Shown here: in pieces, positions 35,677-47,769 of the stretch | Layout of the letters: every line of letters begins with the position of its first letter | How positions within the stretch are numbered: the first letter of the stretch is position 1 | DNA from: Aegilops tauschii subsp. strangulata | Taxonomy: Eukaryota; Streptophyta; Magnoliopsida; Poales; Poaceae | Reading direction: 5' to 3' | Assembly (NCBI RefSeq): GCF_002575655.3 | Contig: NC_053040.3 | Coordinates: forward strand, 153,947,148 to 154,011,147 | DNA: 64,000 nucleotides | Made by a program: the position numbers and the translations under genes | The notes under the pieces: model-generated | Seen by the model: the letters and a program-made list of their open reading frames with translations, nothing else | What the model was told of the DNA's origin: nothing | The model's database searches: none

Positions 35677-38357
35677 ATTACCTCTCTTCATGTTGAGATT
35701 GCCAATGTTTATTTCTCCTTCCTTGCATATGCTAGTTTTTGCTAGTTTTGATAATTTGTTTGCTTATAAAATGCCTATGCATAGGAAGTATGCTAGACTT
35801 AAATGTGTTTGTCACATGTTTTATGATGCTCTCTTTGTGTTTCAATTATTATCTTTCGTGTGAGCATCGTTGAAATCTTATGCCTAGCTAAGGGCGTAAA
35901 ACTATAGCGCTTGTTGGGAGGCAACCCAATGAATAAAATTTATTTTTGCTTTTTGATTTCTGTTCTTGAGTGATAGAACAATTATGCTACTGTTATGATT
36001 ATGTTTTTTGTGTTTAATTAGTGTTTGTGCCAAGTAGAACCGATAGGATCTTCTTGGGTGATAGTTGTTTGATCTTGCTAAAAAACAGAAACTTTTGCGC
36101 TCACAAAAACAATTCTTATTTTTTACCAGAGCGCGATAAAATGCCAATTCTTTTTGTAGAAGATTAATATACAAATTTCTCAAGTCGTCCTACTTTTTTC
36201 AGAATTTTTGGAGTTCCAGAAGTTTTCAAAATAGTCAGATTGCTAAAGACTGTTCTGTTTTGACAGATTCTATTTTCTTTGCATTGTGTGCTTATTTTGA
36301 TGGCTCTATGGTTTTCTTTGATGAGTTTTTGCCATAGAAAAGTTGGAATACAGTAGATATAATGCAAAAAAAATATGAATTGGTTTGGTACAGTACTTAT
36401 AGTAGTGATTTGCTTTCTTTTACTAACGGATCTCACGAAGGTTTTGTTGAGTTTTGTGTGATTGAAGTTTTCAAGTTTTGGGTTATCTTACGATGGATGA
36501 AGGAATAAGGAGTAGAAGAGCCTAAGCTTGGCGATTCCCCGGCATCCCAAGCTATTATCCAAAAATGAGCAACCAACTAAGCTTGGGTATGCCCCCGAGT
36601 GGCATCCCCTCTTTCTGCTAACGACCATCGGTATTTTACTCGAATCTATATTTTTATTCGTCACATACTATGTGTTTTGCTTGGAGCGTCTTGTATGATA
36701 TGAGTCTTTGCTTGTTTTATTTTGTGTTTTAAGTCTTGATCCCTTTCTTGACACACCTAATTGGGAGAGTCAAAATTATTTCATGACTTGTTAGAATTGC
36801 TCTCTATGCTTCACTTAAATTTTTATGAGATATGGACTTGCTCTAGTGCATCACTTATATCTTTTTGAGCACGGTGTGCTTAGTATTTTTGAAGAAATAC
36901 TCTCTTGCTTCACTTAGATTTATCTGAGAGTTAGTAAAGTTTTCAAGAAATTCTCTCTTGCTTCACTTAAATTATTTTGAGAGAAAGAAAAAATATTATG
37001 CTCATGATCTTCACTTATATTTGTTTGAGCTTATGAAAAGCAACACATGAAAATTAGTCCCAAAGTGATAGATATCCAAGTAGGATATAATAAAAACTTT
37101 CATGAAGATCATTGGACAAAATAAACTTGATTCTTAGTAATAGTTTTGAGATATGATGATGTGATATGTGAGTTATGTTGATGAGTAATTATGCTTTAGT
37201 AAGAATATTGGTGTTAAGGTTTGTGATTCCCTATGCAAGCACGAAAGTCAATAGTCATGCAATGAAATTATATCCTACTTGTGGTGCATTATTCGGTGTT
37301 ATTTATGCTTAATGCTTGCTTATGATATTATCCGTTTCTTGGTTGGTCGCTTCTCAATCTTTTGCTAGCCTTCATTTTGCACTAAGTATGATCTCTACTT
37401 GTGCATCCAAAAACCTTTAAACCAGTTTTTGCCACATGAGTCCACTATATCTACCTATATGCAGTATTCTTTTGCCGTTCTAAGCAAATTTGCATGTGCC
37501 ATCTCTAATTTTCAAAATAAACTTCTCTTTTGTGTGTTCGTTTCGCTCGCGGAGCGGTGAGGGGTGGCTAATATTTTCCAAGCTAGATGTGTTATTCTCA
37601 CGATGAGTGTTTATTCACTTGTCATTGCACGAGAGTAAGGCAAAGGTATTAGGGATGCCCAGTCCCGAAATGAAAAATGAATTTACTTTATGTTGTCAAA
37701 TAATAAATTCCTTGGAAAGTGTTGGTTTGGAAGGCAACCGTGGATACAGCTAGCCATGGAAAGTGAAAGTATGGTTGAAAAAGGAATAAACTTTATTTTC
37801 TGTTTGGGAACCGCCTATGATATATCTAGCATGGAAAGTGTTGGGAACTCTAAGTCGTTTCCGTTGGTGGGATGGATACACCTCCCAAAATGTTTTTATC
37901 TCTAAGTTTTTCGCTGTGAGCTCTGGCACCTCTACAAATCCCTACTTCCCTCTGCGAAGGGCCTTTCTTTTACTTTATGCAATTTTTATTTTTGAATTTG
38001 AGTCTCCATCTTCTCTTATAAAAGCACCAACTAGGAGGCAATATGATCATACTTAAGTATTGGGTGTAACTAATATGCGAGCGTGTTTCATGAATGGATC
38101 GATGGTTGAGCATGATGGGCTAGGGATAACTTATTTTAGCATCGATATTTTGAAAGACATGGTTGCTTGTTGATATGCTTGAGTATTTAAATTATCATGT
38201 CAAAACTAGACTATTGCTTTGAACAATATAAAAGTCCAAATGTCCATGCTATAAAGAAAAGAATATGATATGACATGTTAGGCAGCATTCCACATAATTT
38301 TTTTTGTTTTTATCACTTCCCTACTCGAGGACGAGTAGGAGTTAAGCTTGGGGATGC
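35677..38357 (+). other. G4 3' non-coding region
   Basis: AT-rich and homologous on the reverse strand to G1 3513-5527 and 13061-13958. It contains repeated units around 'cttcacttaaatttttttgaga' (36800-37020) and the words 'aagcttggg...gcatcccc' near 36520-36610. No coding region is supported. Confidence 0.75.
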
Positions 38358-39941
38358 TGATATGTCTCCAACGTATCTATAATTTTTTATTGTTCCATGC
38401 TGTTATATTATCAATCTTGGATGTTAATCATTTTATAGTCATTTCATATCACTTTTTGGTACTAACCTATTGACATAGTGCCAAGTGCCAGTTGCTATGT
38501 TCTGCATGTTTTTTACATTGCAGGAAATCAATATCAAACGGAGTCCGAACGCAACGAAACTTTATGAAGATTTTTTTGGACCAGAAGGAACATAATGGGC
38601 CCTGGCTGCGCCAGGGGGGTGCTCCGAGGAGAGCACAACCCACCAGGGCGCGCCAGGAGGCCCAGGCGCGCCCTGGTGGGTTGTGCCAACCTCGGTTGCC
38701 CCCAGACCGCCTCTTTGCTCTATAAATACCCCAATATTCCCAAAACCCTAGGGGAGTCAACGAAATATTCATCCAGCCGTCGCAGAGTCCAGAACCACCA
38801 GATCTAATCTAGACACCATCTCGGATGGGTTCACCACCTCGATTGGTGCCTCTCCGATGATGCGTGAGTAGTTCTTTGTATACCTTCGAGTCCGTAGTTA
38901 GTAGCTAGATGGTTTCAGCTCTCTCTCTCTCTCTCTGAATTCTCAATACAATGGTCTCTTGGAGATCCATATGATGTGACTCTTTTGCGGTGTGTTTGTT
39001 GGGATCGATGAACTTTGAGTTTATGATCAAATCTATCTTTTTATATCTATGAAAGTATTTGAGTTTCTTTGATCTCTTTTATGCATGATTGCTTATAGCC
39101 TCGTATTTCTTCTCCCATATTTGGGTTTTGTTTGGACAACTTGATCTATTTATCTTGCAATGGGAAGAGGTGCTTTGTAGTGGGTTCGATCTTACGGTGC
39201 TTGATTCCAATGACAGAAAGGGAACTGACACGTATGTATCGTTGCTACTAAGGATAAAATGATGGGGTCTATCTCTACATAGATAGATCTTGTCTACATC
39301 ATGTCATCGTTCTTATTGCATTACTCCGTTTCTCCATGAACTTAATACACTAGATGCATGTTGGAAAGTGGTCGATGTGTGGAGTAATAGTAGTAGATGC
39401 AGGCAGGAGTCGATCTACTAATCTTGGACGTGATGCCTATAAAATGATCATTGCCTGTATATCGTCATGAGTATTTGAAGTTCTATCAATTGCCCAACAG
39501 TAATTTGTTCACCCACCATTTGCTTTTTTTCTCGAGAGAAGCCACTAGTGAAACCTACGGCCCCCGGGTCTCTTTCTCATATATTTGCCTTTGCGATCTA
39601 CTTTTTCCTTGCATTTATTTTCAGATCTATTAAACCAAAAGTACAAAAATACCTTGCTGCAATTTATTCTTATTTATTTTATTTGGCGTTCAATCTATCA
39701 ATCTACTACAATTTTATCTCACGTTCGTTTGCCTACTTGAGGCGCCGTACCCGGAAGGATTGACAACCCCTTTAACACGTCGGATTGCGAGGATTTATTA
39801 TCTGTGTGCAGGGGTTGTTTACGTTGTGTTGCTTGGTTCTCCTACTGGTTCGATAGCCTTGGTTTCATATCTGAGGGAAATACCTACTGCCACTATGCTG
39901 CATCATCCCTTCCTCTTTGGGGAAATACCGACGTAGCTTCA
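38358..39941 (+). repeat. G4 3' LTR
   Basis: About 1584 bp, starting TGATATGTCTCC and ending GTAGCTTCA. It is similar in length and order to the G1 LTRs but more diverged. A CT dinucleotide run is at 38919-38936. The right edge (39941) is set by alignment with the G1 LTR end and is accurate to a few bases. Confidence 0.82.
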
Positions 39942-41055
39942 AGCGACATCACCCCAATATTCCTACATATATTTGGCCACTTCCAGGTGGTTCTTGACTT
40001 CTGGCCCCTCTCATCGATCTTCGACGACGCGCCCAACCATGGGCCCGCGCGGTCAAAGTTGTGCATTGGAATTTTGAACATCACAGACCACCCTTTTCAC
40101 TCATATATATTTGGGCCACATGCTGGTGTGGTTGTCTTCTAACCCTCTCTACAGTTTTTTTGCTGCAAAGACTCTAATGACGCTCAACGGACACGTGTAT
40201 AATATCTTAACCGTGTGTGATACAACTGCGCTGTGAATCACCACGCCTGCGCAGGCGCGAGCAAAGGTGGAGGTACTGGCTCAACCGTGTGCGATGCAAG
40301 TGCGCTGTAAAATCACCACGACCGCGCAAGCGCGAGCAAAGGGTGGAGTTACTAGCTTAACCGTGTGCGATGCAAGTGCGCTATAAAATCACCACCTGTG
40401 CAAGCTAAAGGCGGGTAAGTTTATTTGGAAATTAGGACGAATCGTCTGTGATAGACCAGCTAGCTAGAAATATAAAAACAAACTACCCGCCTTGAGCGTT
40501 ACAAAAATCGGCGGTCCCGCCACTTTCCCTTATTATCATACACGCATATTGTTATTGGACCATGCACGATCTTGGCCACTCCCGTCCCGCATCAATTCCT
40601 TTACCCAAATTTTAGTAGTCGTCGTACTTCAACCGTCGCCCACACTCCTCCAGTACCGACCTTATAGTAAAATTGCAGTAGCCGAGGCATTTGAACCGTC
40701 GCCCTCCGTCGTCCACCACCATCTCCATCCACCATTACTAAAAATTTCAGTAGATGCGGCGTATCCTCAAACATCCCCCCCTCCACAGTCCCCCACCCGC
40801 CCCCCTCCCCCACTCGAACCCTAGCTCGCCGCCGCCACCAACCCCTGCCGGTTTGCCCGTTCCTCCTAGCTTAGATAATAAAGTTCAGGTTACCCATTGA
40901 TTCCCATACCGTCGCCCCACTCCCCTGAGTTTTTAGATGAGGCCTGCGGTGTCCCTCCCCGCCAGATCCACATCCCTGCTCCAGAATGTCGCATCCTAAG
41001 CTCGACCACGTATCCCGGGGAGCCCGACGAGCGTTCGGCTAAGAAGAGGTTTATC
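39942..41055. other. D1 internal sequence with subterminal-type repeats; upstream of captured gene
   Basis: 40190-40400 holds three tandem-like units of 'aaccgtgtgcgatgcaagtgcgctgtaaaatcaccac', at spacing near 90-100 bp. From 40490 onward the sequence is rich in CCGTCGCC and CCCCTCC and resembles the promoter and 5'-UTR of the captured B3 gene. No ORF is supported. Confidence 0.55.
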
Positions 41056-43207
41056 ATGGCCTCTCCGGCGGACGTTGGCGAGGTGGTCGTCGTTCACTCC
41101 GACCTGTCAATACCAGAGCAACACGTCGCCGCGGAAGCCGACGAAGACGTTAACTACGTTGCCATGCCGAAGGCTTCATGTCCGCAGGCTAGCATATTAC
41201 TGTATCTCGGGAAAGCTGGCTACGACATCAAGCTCGTCCACAGCGACGGCTTCACGCGGGCCATGTCACAGGTTAAGTGGTCCATCCCCAACCCCTCTAG
41301 TTCAACCGTCGTCGATCTCTTCGACGGCCCTGCCGCTGATCTTCTCCACCAAGCGGTCAAGGATTTGCGATCTTTATACACCATCGAGCCTATTTTCATT
41401 TCTGAAGGACACGTTCTACGGCGGCAGTTTGGGATCCTCAATTGCCAAGTCAGATATCATCGACCACGACCACGACCATGAGGAGGGCACCCACGAAGGT
41501 TCTTCCAAGGTGAAACAGCCCATCTGTGACATCAGAGAGCGCACCATGGGTCTGTGCTCTTCCAACTGGAAGGATCCCGTCCATGAAATGTGAGGCAACA
41601 TTCTATCAGCAAATCTTAACTTTTCTAGCTTGCCAACCCGTACCCTTTGTTGTAGTAGCATTTGCCGTGCGGTGCTTTAACTGTGCTGTGTTTAATTATT
41701 TCAGTTATGCAAAAATGTACTGTTCAATAGGGCTATGTGATGTTTAAGTATGAATTGTCCACTTCAGTTTCACGAATGGCTATATTTGGTTGTTTATAGT
41801 GAGTAGATGCCTTGTTTATCTGTATTTGGTTGTTAGGTTGGTTAGAGTGAGCATTTTTCCGGTTATCAAGCAAATGCCTTGTTTATATGTATTTGGTTCT
41901 TAGTTTGGTTGCAGTGAGCATTTGTCCAGTTATCAAGCAGATGCCTTGTTTATCTGTATTTGGTTGTTAGGTTGCTTTTTTTTAGCATTTGTCCAGTTAT
42001 CAAGCAGATGCCTTGTTTATCTGTATCTACTTGTTAGGTTGGTTTCAGTGAGCATTTGTCTAGTTTTCAAGCATATGCCCTGTTTATCTGTATTTGCTTG
42101 TTAGGTTGGTTGCAGTGAGACTCTGTCCAGTTTTCAATGGCTATATTTGGTTGTTATACTGGTCATTTATGCCTTGTTTATTTCAGTCATTCACAATGTG
42201 TTGTTCATTATGTGCAAGTCAGAATTGTGCCGCTCGACCACATCAATACCAGTTTGAACGGCTATATTTGGTTCTAGTTATTCCTGGTGTAGTTAACACA
42301 TTTATCCAGTGTGACGTTTAAGCATTACCTATGTTCTATTCATTTTCAACAATACCAGTTTGAATTGCAATATTTGATGTGTTGTCGGTAACATTGCCTT
42401 CCATTTTATATCTGCTTTAACAACATGCTGAAACCAACACATTCAAGCTATCATTTGGAGATGATGTTGTTTACCTTTGCTATATTTGTTTGATGTTAAG
42501 GTTGATGTACTTATCATGCTTTCCAGTACTTATGCAGGACAACAACAGGAGTGGCCACCATTTTCCGCCGAGGTTAGCTTCACCCCTCGGCTTGTACTCC
42601 CCCAGTCGTTCCATAATGTAGTGCATATAGATCTAGGCATGGACACTTGTTAGCTTCTAATATTGACTTGTTGCTTGTAGGTACATATGCCCTTAGCAAG
42701 GATCCACGCATCGACCCTTTTTGCGTATGGGGCAATGAGATATTCATGAACAAGCATCAAGTGAGGAAACTGGTAAGGATTATTAGCAAAAAGATACGAA
42801 TGGTGGCAAGTAAATTATCTGTTTATGCTCTATCCAACACAACAGTGAGCTGTAGGATGGTAACTACAAACTCTGCAGCCTTCTCTTTTTACTTCCCATA
42901 ATGAGTTGTTAGACAACAATGTCTGAATCTTTTTCGTCCACAGTGGTTCCCGAAGCAGTTCACTCAAGGTTACCTCGCAAAGTACATGATTGATGGACAC
43001 ACAATGAAGGTTAAAGTATTTCATCCAGACTACAATGAGCATCGAGAAGTCGTAATGAAGATAGTGAAGGATGGACAGGCAGTCATCACAAGGGGTTGGC
43101 CTAGAGTCATGCGTGCATTACGCATGGAGGAGGGCACAATATGGGCATTCCGCTTCACCTTCTCCAGCAACCAGAATGTCTTTCGCCTCTCTCTTTACAG
43201 TCTTTAG
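41056..43207 (+). pseudogene. Captured B3-domain gene, four exons, inside CACTA D1
   Basis: Exons are 41056-41589, 42538-42572, 42681-42772 and 42944-43207, with GT-AG introns and phases 2, 1, 0 that all join in frame. Exon 4 encodes a B3 DNA-binding domain: WFPKQFTQGYLAKYM ... VKVFHPDYNEHREVVMKI ... ITRGWPRVMRALRMEEGTIW ... FRLSLY, including the conserved GW and the final beta-strand. Exon 1 encodes a variable N-terminal region ending in an acidic His/Asp-rich stretch. One frameshift near 41400-41412 breaks exon 1, so I call it a pseudogene, although a shortened product is possible. B3 proteins are plant transcription factors. It is flanked by D1 subterminal repeats, hence captured cargo. 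Confidence 0.65.
41790..42130 (+). repeat. 67-bp minisatellite in intron 1 of the captured B3 gene
   Basis: The word 'gccttgtttatctgtatttgg' recurs at 41809, 41876, 41943, 42010 and 42077 (variants gccct and single changes), an exact 67-bp period for five units. Each unit also has 'gttaggttggttgcagtgagcatttgtccag' in variant form. A looser sixth copy follows near 42171. Confidence 0.9.
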
Positions 43208-43384
43208 TACAACTGTGGTTCATCATTCTTTACTTGGTGCTTCTATAGTTCTTCAGTATATGTACCTGTGCATCGAATTAAGCATTCGTGGTTGAACCTA
43301 TATTTGTAATAAACATGGTTGGATATGAAATAAGTGATTGCCTACTTTCAAATTCAAAACATGTGATTTTTAATTAGAGATTAA

Positions 43385-44052
43385 TTAGGGATTACACTGC
43401 ACACGGTTTGCGAAAGCGAAACGTCTGCGATGGACGTGGAGATCAGAAACGTTTCTAGGATCCACTATGTGTGCGATCAATCTCCACTGCACACACGACC
43501 TTCTCTTGAAAACTGTTTGCATTAGGCCACCTTGCGCAAACGTTTACCACATAAAAACTGTGTGTGATGGACAACCTTTGCCACATAGTTTCTTCTACGC
43601 ACCGTGTGTGATGCATTCAATAACGCAAACGATAAAATTGTTAATATCGTGTGCAATGGCAACGCTATCACAAACGATTTAACGGGGAAAATTCTGTGTG
43701 ATGTACCTGTGAACGGAAACGTTTTCCTTGGAGCAACTGTGTGGGATGTACATACGAACGGAAACGTTTAGCGGGGACTGACTATGTGGGATGTACTTGC
43801 GACTGGAAACAATTTTGCCTATATAATTGTATTTTTTTTAGCTCTACTGTACGCATTTCCGTATTTGAGCGCTCGTCCGGTCGCACACGACCTCATTTTG
43901 CTAAGCGTTTGTGCCAGGAGGGCATATCCCCGACGGTTTCTGGGTCGTGTGGGAAGGACCCCGCTATCGCACACACTCACTTGGGGACGGGTCCAAATGC
44001 CATCGCGGAAAGGGGTTAAAAACCATTTGTATAGCACCGGCGCGTACCAGTG
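43385..44052. repeat. D1 right subterminal repeat zone
   Basis: It contains many short words in both orientations: 'aaacgtttgcgatgg'-like, 'tgtgtgatgtacctgtgaacgg' (43694) and 'tgtgggatgtacatacgaacgg' (43740), with 'gaaacgtttagcgggg'. It ends ggttaaaaaccatttgtatagc, then the terminal repeat. It mirrors the left zone at 27145-27640. Confidence 0.75.
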
Positions 44053-47000
44053 TCGTCCAAGACCTACGGCTCCTAGACTCAAGCTCCCGCGACCTCGACA
44101 CCTCCTACCTCAACTAGAGCATCACCAAGTACCAGCAACAAGTCAAGTTACAAGCAAGTTACGCCTTCCTCGACTCGTCCTCCAGCAAGCACCTACAAAT
44201 CCAAGACCCCCTCATCTTCAGCGTCACCGAATGACCCCATCAAGACAAGTTCTATCAAGTGCTTCACATGTGGTGGCCGAGGACACAAGCCCTTCGAATG
44301 CACCAACAAGCGAACTATGATCTTCAATGATGATGGCACATACGACTCCATGAGTGAAGAAGAAATGGAAGCCCTTGAGCACGTGGCCATGCACCGGCGC
44401 GTGAACGAAGATGAAGATGATCAAGTCTTTTGTGACAATGATTCAAGTCCCTCTCTCGTGGTCTCCAAGGTCTTGACGCTCCAACACCACCAAGAAGATG
44501 ACCAACGGTGCCATATCTTCCACACCAAGGCCGGCATCAATGGGCGTTCCGTGAAAGTCATCATCGACGGAGGAAGTTTCCACAACTTGGCAAGTGAAGA
44601 GCTATGTTCGAAGCTGCAATTGGCCAAGAAGAAGCGTCCTCGTCCCTACAAGGTGCAATGGTTGAGCGACTCCGGCACTATTCAAGTGGAGCATACGGTG
44701 CAAGTTTCCTTCAAGATCGGCGCCTACGAGGACACCTTGGAATGTGACGTGGTTCCTATGTCCGTGTGCCATCTTCTCTTGGGAAGACCTTGGCAATTGG
44801 ACCGCGACGCCATCCACAACAGAAGAACTAACCACTATAGCTTCAAGATGAAGGGTAAGGAGTACCTGCTACGACCAATGTCACCAAGCCAAGTGATCAC
44901 CGACAAGCAAGCATCCACACATCGTGGAGATACTAGTGAGAGAGTGAACCACCACAAAGAAAGTGAGCGCCACAAGCCCAAATTGAGTGACTCTTCGCCA
45001 AGAGAGAAAAACTTAGTCCTCCTAGCCACAAAAAGAGAGATGAGAGAAGTGTGTGAGAACCCATTGAGTGTCATCCACTATGTCCTACTATGCAAAGATG
45101 AGGTGGAAAAAACTAACACTCCTAATCCTCTTCCTCTAGTGTTCTCTAACTTGTTGCAGGAATTCACGGATGTCTTTCCCGATGAGCTACCTCCCGGTCT
45201 TCCTCCTCTACGTGGCATTGAACATCGGATCGACCTCATCCCCGGCGCACCTCTTCCTAACAAGGCTCCATACCGCGTCAACCCCGAAGAAACTAAGGAG
45301 ATCCAACGGCAAGTACAACAAGTCATCGATAACGGTCATGTACGTGAAAGCTTAAGCCCTTGTGCCGTTCCGGTTATCCTTGTGCCTAAGAAAGACGGTA
45401 GTTTTCGCATGTGTTCCGATTGTAGACCCATCAATGCTATCACCGTTCGATATAGGCACCCCATACCTCGCCTTGATGATATGCTAGATGAGCTTAGCGG
45501 TGCCACTATTTTCTCAAAAAATGATCTCAAAAGTGGTTACTATCAAATCCGCATACAAGAGGGTGATGAATGGGAAACCGCTTTTAAAACTAAATTTGGC
45601 TTGTACGAGTGGTTAGTTATGCCTATGGGTTTATCGGAAGCTCTCGATACTTTCATGCGTCTTATGCATTTCGTGCTTCGTCCATACATTGGAGTGTTTG
45701 TTGTGGTCTACTTTGACAACATAATTGTATTTAGCAAATCCATCAAAAATCATGTAAATCATGTTAGGGCCGTTTTGCAAACTCTTCGCAAGGAACGTCT
45801 TTATGCCAACATGGAAAAATGCACTTTTGGTGTTGACAAACTTGTTTTCCTGGGTTTCGTTGTTTCTTCAAAGGGTGTTCATGTTGATGAGTCAAAAATT
45901 GAAGCAATTAAAACTTGGCCACAACCAACTCATTTGCAACAAGTGTGTAGTTTCCTTGGTCTAGCAGGTTTCTATCGTCGCTTTGTGAAAGACTTAGCAC
46001 TATTGCCGCACAGTTGCATGCTTTGAGTAAGAAAAATGCACCCTTTGTTTGGGGACCTTTGCAATCTACCGCATTTGATGAGCTCAAATCTTTGCTTACT
46101 CATGCTCCGATTCTTGCTTTGCCTAACTTTTGAGGTTCATTGTGATGCTAGTGGTAACGGAATTGGTGGAGTTTTGATGCAAGAAAAGCGAGCCATTGCA
46201 TATTTTGGTGAAAAACTTTCCGGTGCCCAACTTAACTATCCCATCTATGACAAAGAATTGTATGCTTTAGTGTGTGTGTTGCATGTTTGGGAGCATTATC
46301 TTCGCCCACATGAGTTTGTCATACATACCGATCATGAGACACTTAAGTACCTTAAAGGCCAAACCAAGTTGAATAAACAGCATGCTAAATTGAGTGAATT
46401 TATTGAATCTTTCCCCTATGTGATCAAGTACATTAAGGGCAAATAGAATGTTGTGGCGGATGCTCTTTCCCGCAAATGCATGTTAATTACTCAACTTGAA
46501 TTGAATGTTGTTGGATTTGATCATATCAAAGATTTGTATGAGCACGATGTGACTTTTGCTACTCCTTTTGCTAAGTGTATGACGCATACATCTTGGGAAC
46601 AATATTATATCAAAGATGGTTACCTAATGAGAGCTAACAAACTATGCATCCCCGAGTCTTCTCTTCATTTGTTACTTTTGCAAGAGGCTCATGGAGGCGG
46701 ACTCATGGGACATTTTGGACGCGACAAGACTTTTGCCACGCTCTCCAAGAACTACTTTTGGCCCAAGATGTTCCGCGATGTCTCACGCTTCACCAACCGG
46801 TGCTCTACATGCCGCAAAGCTAAGTCACATCTCAATCCCATGGTTTACATATGCCACTTCCTATTCCACATCAACCATGGGAAGATATTAGCATGGATGT
46901 TGTGCTTGGATTACCTAGGACTCAAAATGGCAAGGATTCCGTATTTGTTGTTGTGGACTGATTCTCTAAAATGGCTCATTTTATCCCATGCAATAAGATA

Positions 47001-47669
47001 GACGATGCTTCACATGTTGCAAATCTTTTTTGTAGGGAAATCTTGAGGTTACACGGAGTGCCAAAGACAATTGTGTCGGACCGATACGTCAAGTTCTTAA
47101 GCTACTTTTGGAAGACGTTATGCGCCAAGCTCGGAATCAAGCTACTCTTCTCCATGGCATATCACCCTCAAACCGATGGCCAAATGGAAGTTACCAACCG
47201 GACGCTCGCCACTCTCTTACGCGTGTTGATCAAGAAGAATATCAAGGAGTGGGAGGAGTGCTTACCCATCGCCGAGTATGCCTACAACCGCGCAACACAC
47301 TCTACTACCGACAAGTCCCCCTTCGAGGTTGTCTACAACTTCAACCCTTTGTTGCCGTTGGACATCCTTCCTCTACCGCTACAAGAACGAGCGAACATGG
47401 ACGCTAGCGCAAGAGCCACCTACCTCAAGAAGATGCATGAAGAAACAAGGTCCACGATCGAGCGTCAAGTGCACCGCCTCGCCTCCAAGCTCAACATCAA
47501 CAAGTCACCGATGGTGTTCCAACCGGGTGATCTTGTATGGTTACATCTCCGCAAGGACCACTTCCCCAAGGAGCGCAAGTCCAAGCTACTTCCGAGAGCC
47601 GATGGACCATTCAAGGTGCTCGCATGCTACAACGACAACGCCTACAAGATGGACATTCCACGTGACAAG
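44053..47669 (+). pseudogene. G3 gag end and pol (protease, RT, RNase H, integrase), broken
   Basis: The gag frame resumes at TCG after D1, with one TAG at 44074-44076. It reads a zinc knuckle CFTCGGRGHKPFEC (44260-44301), a protease with IIDGGSFHNLAS, and RT to 46026 (MCSDCRPINAITVRYRHPIP; MPMGLSEALDTFMRLM). The RT active site reads YFDN, the second catalytic aspartate having become asparagine. A frameshift near 46000 and small losses near 46130 precede RNase H ([28 protein letters not shown]). Integrase follows with its HHCC region ([26 protein letters not shown]) and core ([23 protein letters not shown]) to a TAG at 47668. Further coding sequence runs into the LTR. Confidence 0.9.
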
Positions 47670-47769
47670 TAGAACGTAAGCGACATCTTCAACGTCAAAG
47701 ACTTGGCCAAGTACCATGGTGATGAAGATCACGATCCACGAACGGATCTCTCCCAAAGGAGGGGGGAGA

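Larger units (their letters stand above)
35302..39941 (+). mobile_element. G4: 3' remnant of a G1-type Gypsy element, nested in D1
   Basis: It consists of internal sequence 35302-38357 and one LTR 38358-39941, both homologous to G1 in opposite orientation. The purine tract taagcttggggatgc stands next to the LTR. The 5' half with protease ORF and the 5' LTR are missing. It serves as the unoccupied reference for the L1 insertion in G1. Confidence 0.88.
27145..44052. mobile_element. D1: CACTA DNA transposon, non-autonomous, with captured B3 gene
   Basis: The left end reads CACTACTGCAGGATGC and the right end ...CGCGTACCAGTG. The termini are inverted repeats: about 15 of the first 27 positions match by eye, including CACT and GTGCTA/TGCTA. 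A 3-bp duplication TCG flanks it (27142-27144 and 44053-44055), as expected for CACTA elements. Subterminal zones on both sides carry many short words such as tgtgtgcgat and aaacgtttgcgatg in both orientations. No TNP2-like transposase is visible. Net of the nested G4 and C2 elements its own length is about 4.9 kb, with a captured gene at 41056-43207. Confidence 0.88.

Noticed and set aside
41790..42130. Possible CRISPR-like array
   Set aside because: The repeats are head-to-tail without unique spacers, and this is a plant nuclear sequence.
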